Assembly (NCBI GenBank): GCA_947369165.1
Contig: CANBKJ010000029.1
Coordinates: 1 to 33,733 of the forward strand
Reading direction: 5' to 3'
Length of the DNA: 33,733 bases
From: an uncultured Lachnoclostridium sp.
GTDB lineage: Bacteria; Bacillota; Clostridia; Lachnospirales; Lachnospiraceae
Shown here: one piece after another, positions 31,244 to 33,733 of the stretch
Layout: each line of letters starts with the position of its first letter
Position numbering within the stretch: the first letter of the stretch is position 1
Notes under the pieces: generated by a model
What the model was told of the DNA's origin: nothing
Databases searched by the model: none
Seen by the model: the letters and a program-made list of their open reading frames with translations, nothing else
Program-made: the position numbers and the translations under genes

Positions 31244-31708
31244 TCAGCTATTCAGCAGCTTTTCTAAATCCCCGATGGAAACATCCATTCTTTCGGACAC
31301 TTCTCCCATCGTCATACCGGTATTCAGAAAACGCTTGACCACCATTTTCATATCCTCGCCAACCTCTACAAGATGCTCGTCCAAATCGTAGAACCGGATC
31401 ACACGCTGTCCCCAGCTATGCTCAATGACTTCTCCCAGATATTCAATTGCCGGGTACTCTTTCAGCTTATTCAGGAAGCCGTCGAAATCCTGTTCTTCAA
31501 AAACCACTTCTACATTATTGGATTTCTTCAGCACCTTTTCTTTTGGTATACTTACCAGCCAGTCAAAATCCTGCTGTAATGCCAAGCCACAGGTAAAAGC
31601 GATGTTCCTTCCATAATCCTGACAGACTTCTAACCCGAATAGATCTTCATAAAACTTTCTTGCGGCGCCAATGTCCGATACTGATATAACCGTACATACA
31701 TACTTCAT
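31244..31708 (-). CDS. VOC-superfamily protein (glyoxalase/bleomycin-resistance fold)
   Basis: A 154-residue protein. The first 115 residues follow the VOC pattern: VISVSDIGAARKFYEDLFGLEV, LALQQDFDW, then FYDLDEHLVEVGE, the last being the usual metal-site strand. The C-terminal 35 residues form an extra helical tail. It could be a metal-dependent lyase or a drug-binding protein; the substrate is unknown. It lies 44 bases upstream of vanR on the same strand and may share a transcript with it. AGGAGG precedes the ATG. Confidence 0.8.
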   Translation of the reverse strand: MKYVCTVISVSDIGAARKFYEDLFGLEVCQDYGRNIAFTCGLALQQDFDWLVSIPKEKVLKKSNNVEVVFEEQDFDGFLNKLKEYPAIEYLGEVIEHSWGQRVIRFYDLDEHLVEVGEDMKMVVKRFLNTGMTMGEVSERMDVSIGDLEKLLNS

Positions 31709-31754
31709 ATAAATAATCCTCCTAAATTTAATATTCCATTTTCTACACGGATTC

Positions 31755-31890
31755 TCACTTTTTCTTTCGCAGCTTCAAGTCAATATTTTTCTTTGCCGCC
31801 GCAGCCTGCAGCAATCCTGCGGCAAAAGCACTTTTTTCTTTGAGCGTCAGCGTTTCCAAATAATTGATTTTGTCGGATAAATCCTTTCAT
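31755..31890 (-). pseudogene. Frameshifted small helical protein, about 44 residues
   Basis: The ATG at 31890 has a good AGGAGG site. After two codons the reading would have to shift by one base to enter a convincing frame, DLSDKINYLETLTLKEKSA and onward, ending in a lysine-rich tail at 31755. Without the shift the protein is 36 residues of unlikely composition. The intended protein would be short, helical and basic at the end. Family not recognised. A sequencing error is possible. Confidence 0.4.
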
Positions 31891-31939
31891 GATACCTCCT
31901 AACAAGCAAGCTTGCCCACAACCATTCAAGCTAACGTGT

Positions 31940-31996
31940 GCGCTGCCTGCCCCAATTTTAATTCCGGGGAGTATGATAACGCCACCGCCGATCCAC
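31940..31996 (-). pseudogene. Fragment of a hexapeptide-repeat (LbH) acetyltransferase
   Basis: About 18 residues, WIGGGVIILPGIKIGAGS, match the conserved C-terminal coil of maltose/galactoside-type O-acetyltransferases. A stop codon stands just before it and the frame runs into unrelated sequence after it. Only this scrap remains, so it is gene debris. Confidence 0.55.
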
Positions 31997-32060
31997 AATT
32001 ATATAATTCATACCTGTAGGACTGAGAAGATCTTTACTGATTTAGTTGAATCATTTCCGC

Positions 32061-32666
32061 CTACTTTTCCATTGATAGAAACGGCGGAAAGAGATCCGGG
32101 CTATCGATCCGCTGCATTGTTTTTACATCCACGTCAAAACACTTTCCGTTGTATTCATAGTGTAATTTTCCCTCTTTACAATAAAAACGATGTTCCGATT
32201 GAAATGCAACAGGCTTGAAACGCCCGCCTTGTACCGGCTGATCCCTATACAGCACTTGATCTTCCTTAAGTTTTAATACATTATCTTCAAGACGAATATC
32301 GTAAATACCACTTATTACAGCCTCCGCCGCTACATTTTTCCCAGAAGCAGAAATCAATCGGAAAGAGCCTGTCATGGCATTTGTACTTTTTCGCTCTGCC
32401 AGCTCGAATCGAAATAAGGATACGCCGCTAAAGTCTTTCCGTAATTCCTCCCTTTGACCATCTGCTCCCATAAGCCATATTTTCTCGTTAGATACAATGA
32501 ACATATCTAATTGAAACCCACTTTGAGAATACTTAAGGTTAGAAAAGGATATCTGATCAGAATAGACGCCCTGCAGCGCACCATTTTCCAGTTTATAAAC
32601 TAATTCCTTTGTAAACAGTGTCTTACCATTCACATTCTCCTCAAGAAATTCAATGATATTTTTCAT
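32061..32666 (-). CDS. Hypothetical protein
   Basis: A 201-residue protein I do not recognise. It has no signal peptide and no membrane segment. It is rich in alternating strands (for example VYKLENGALQGVYSDQISFSNL and HRFYCKEGKLHYEYNG), suggesting an all-beta cytosolic fold. The start at 32666 is chosen because GGAGG stands six bases before the ATG. A longer frame from 32717 exists but is less likely. It stands alone between gene fragments, with no neighbour to suggest a role. Confidence 0.6.
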   Translation of the reverse strand: MKNIIEFLEENVNGKTLFTKELVYKLENGALQGVYSDQISFSNLKYSQSGFQLDMFIVSNEKIWLMGADGQREELRKDFSGVSLFRFELAERKSTNAMTGSFRLISASGKNVAAEAVISGIYDIRLEDNVLKLKEDQVLYRDQPVQGGRFKPVAFQSEHRFYCKEGKLHYEYNGKCFDVDVKTMQRIDSPDLFPPFLSMEK

Positions 32667-32903
32667 CTCCAACCTCCCTTTTCCCTTCTTTTCCATATCT
32701 CTTTTATAAATCAACAAACTTTCACTTAGAGCTTTGCCAATATAGAAACCTCTAAAAATTTTATTTTATCATGTATTTTCCTATAAATCCACTACTACTA
32801 TACACGGTCACATCTAAGATTTATCCTTTTTTTCCTTTCTCCCTCCCATCGTACACAGCAATCACGAGGTCTGAATGCTCCACCAAAGACCGGTTGCGCT
32901 ACG

Positions 32904-33095
32904 AATAGACGTTATCCAATGCAATCCTTCTTTTACATCTTCGAATATTTGGGTGTAACGCCGCAGGAATTCTTCGATGAAGGATATCCTTACCCTGAGA
33001 CCCTGCAGAAATTAATCGCAGAGGGAAAGTAACTAAATCCCAAGTCGGTGGCTTATCTCCTCGGCATTATGAAGGAACCTAACAGCAGGGAGTAA
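32904..33095 (+). pseudogene. C-terminal remnant of an XRE-family regulator, frameshifted
   Basis: The frame NRRYPMQSFFYIFEYLGVTP then QEFFDEGYPYPETL matches the tail of XRE helix-turn-helix regulators, in which Q-x-FFYI and EFFD are typical. It stops at 33032. The next frame continues sensibly with LNPKSVAYLLGIMKEPNSRE and a stop at 33093-33095. The DNA-binding half is absent. Truncation plus frameshift make it a pseudogene. The terminator right after it survives. Confidence 0.6.
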
Positions 33096-33130
33096 AGCGG
33101 CCACACAAGATCGGCTGCTTTTTTCTTTTT
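33095..33130 (+). terminator. Intrinsic terminator after the XRE remnant
   Basis: AAGCGGCC and GGCTGCTT form a stem of about 8 bp with one wobble pair, followed by a run of six T, a C and five more T. It directly follows the remnant's final stop. Confidence 0.75.
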
Positions 33131-33132
33131 AT

Positions 33133-33572
33133 TATCTCCTATACGATCCTATATCCTTCCCCGAAATGTTCTATATTCATTCTTTTTATCTACATAGATG
33201 CAAGGAGGAAGCAGAAGACACTTCTTGTCTTTATCATATGATCAATCAAACTCCTACGAAACTCTGTTTAGAACACTTGTTTTCTATATTTTCCAACAAG
33301 GACATTTACATAGCAGGCAAGCGTTTTTTTACCCCTTATTGGAATTGTATGAGAGCCCCCACAATTTGAACAGATTACCTGTCGAGATGTACTTGGCTCT
33401 GGAACTACAGATATAATATGTAACCTCTCTAATTTTCTGCCGATAGCTTCGTAGCATTCTACCAACATTGAGATACGCACATCCGCAGTAAGACCATTAA
33501 CACCGTTTGCAAATAACACCATCTCCCACATATAAGTTCAATCGTTCATACTTTTGGCTTTGTAGATTCAAA
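33133..33572. other. 440-base stretch without a convincing gene
   Basis: The only frame of note is 33268-33531 on the minus strand, 87 residues, containing CSNCGG that might be half of a zinc knuckle. It has no good ribosome site at its first ATG and no recognisable family. I do not call it a gene. I see no promoter, repeat or RNA that I can defend here. Confidence 0.4.
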
Positions 33573-33733
33573 TTAACCCTCTCCATTTACATCACCATTT
33601 TTATATTGATTTACTTTTTCTAATAATTTACCAAAATACTCTTCATCGAATCCTTTTTCAGAATTTCCCCACTCAACGGGTCTTCCGTTCTCTTCTTCTA
33701 AAAAGGGACTTAGTTTTCGACTAGAAATAAAAT
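33573..33733 (-). CDS. Partial CDS at right edge, hypothetical
   Basis: The last 53 codons of a gene entering from the right edge, ending at a TAA. The visible tail is hydrophilic and acidic (FLEEENGRPVEWGNSEKGF, then a lysine-rich helix). No family recognised. The frame is open to the window edge and has plausible codon use, which is the only support. Confidence 0.5.
   Translation of the reverse strand, partial: FISSRKLSPFLEEENGRPVEWGNSEKGFDEEYFGKLLEKVNQYKNGDVNGEG

Noticed and set aside
32265-32275. TCCTTAAGTTTT similar to half of the recombination site
   Set aside because: It lies inside a gene and lacks the second arm and the rest of the core. A chance match.

Overview
The window looks like chromosomal DNA of a gut Firmicute, most likely a Lachnospiraceae-type clostridium (Blautia/Ruminococcus-like). 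The clues are the AT-leaning coding style with strong GGAGG ribosome sites, a ptsI of clostridial type, an OPT/PqqD/PepD peptide operon, a secreted proline-rich/Fn3-like protein, and a D-type vancomycin-resistance operon. The genus call is inference.

Region 1 (1-13155) is the most unusual part. Two operons run away from each other. Both open with a paralogous GNAT-like acyltransferase and carry overlapping sets of acyl carrier proteins, ketoacyl-ACP synthase III (KAS III) enzymes and SDR ketoreductases. The leftward operon (3988 down to the left edge) is GNAT, SDR, ACP, SDR, KAS III, ACP. The rightward operon (5271-13135) is GNAT, ACP, a KAS III fused to a decayed SDR, SDR, ACP, an AMP-forming acyl ligase, KAS III and a capsule/CDP-glycerol-type glycan transferase. 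Between them lies a tyrosine recombinase gene flanked by two 33-bp sites (4105-4137 and 5205-5237), each made of 13-bp arms around a 7-bp asymmetric core. The sites are inverted relative to each other (31/33 identical). A good extended -10 promoter inside the segment points out through the recombinase. I infer a self-inverting switch that aims one promoter at either of two acyl-chain biosynthesis operons. The likely product is a short beta-hydroxyacyl group put on a cell-surface sugar.

Region 2 (13259-20707): ptsI; an AraC-family regulator coupled to a 27-residue ORF; a large secreted surface protein with a three-copy proline-rich repeat; and an AgrC/AgrA-like sensor kinase and LytTR regulator pair whose leader holds a long hairpin.

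Region 3 (20997-25464): an OPT-family peptide transporter, a small PqqD-like protein and the dipeptidase PepD form an operon. Beside it is a receiver-less winged-helix regulator with a suspicious 5' end.

Region 4 (25547-31199): a complete vanD-type operon, vanR-vanS-vanY-vanH-vanD-vanX, all on the minus strand. It remodels peptidoglycan precursors from D-Ala-D-Ala to D-Ala-D-Lac. Two tandem VanR-like boxes and a strong terminator hairpin lie between vanS and vanY. A VOC-family protein gene lies just upstream of vanR.

Region 5 (31709-33733) is mostly debris: an acetyltransferase fragment, a frameshifted small protein, a hypothetical gene, a broken XRE regulator tail and a partial gene at the edge. 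No rRNA, tRNA or CRISPR array was seen.
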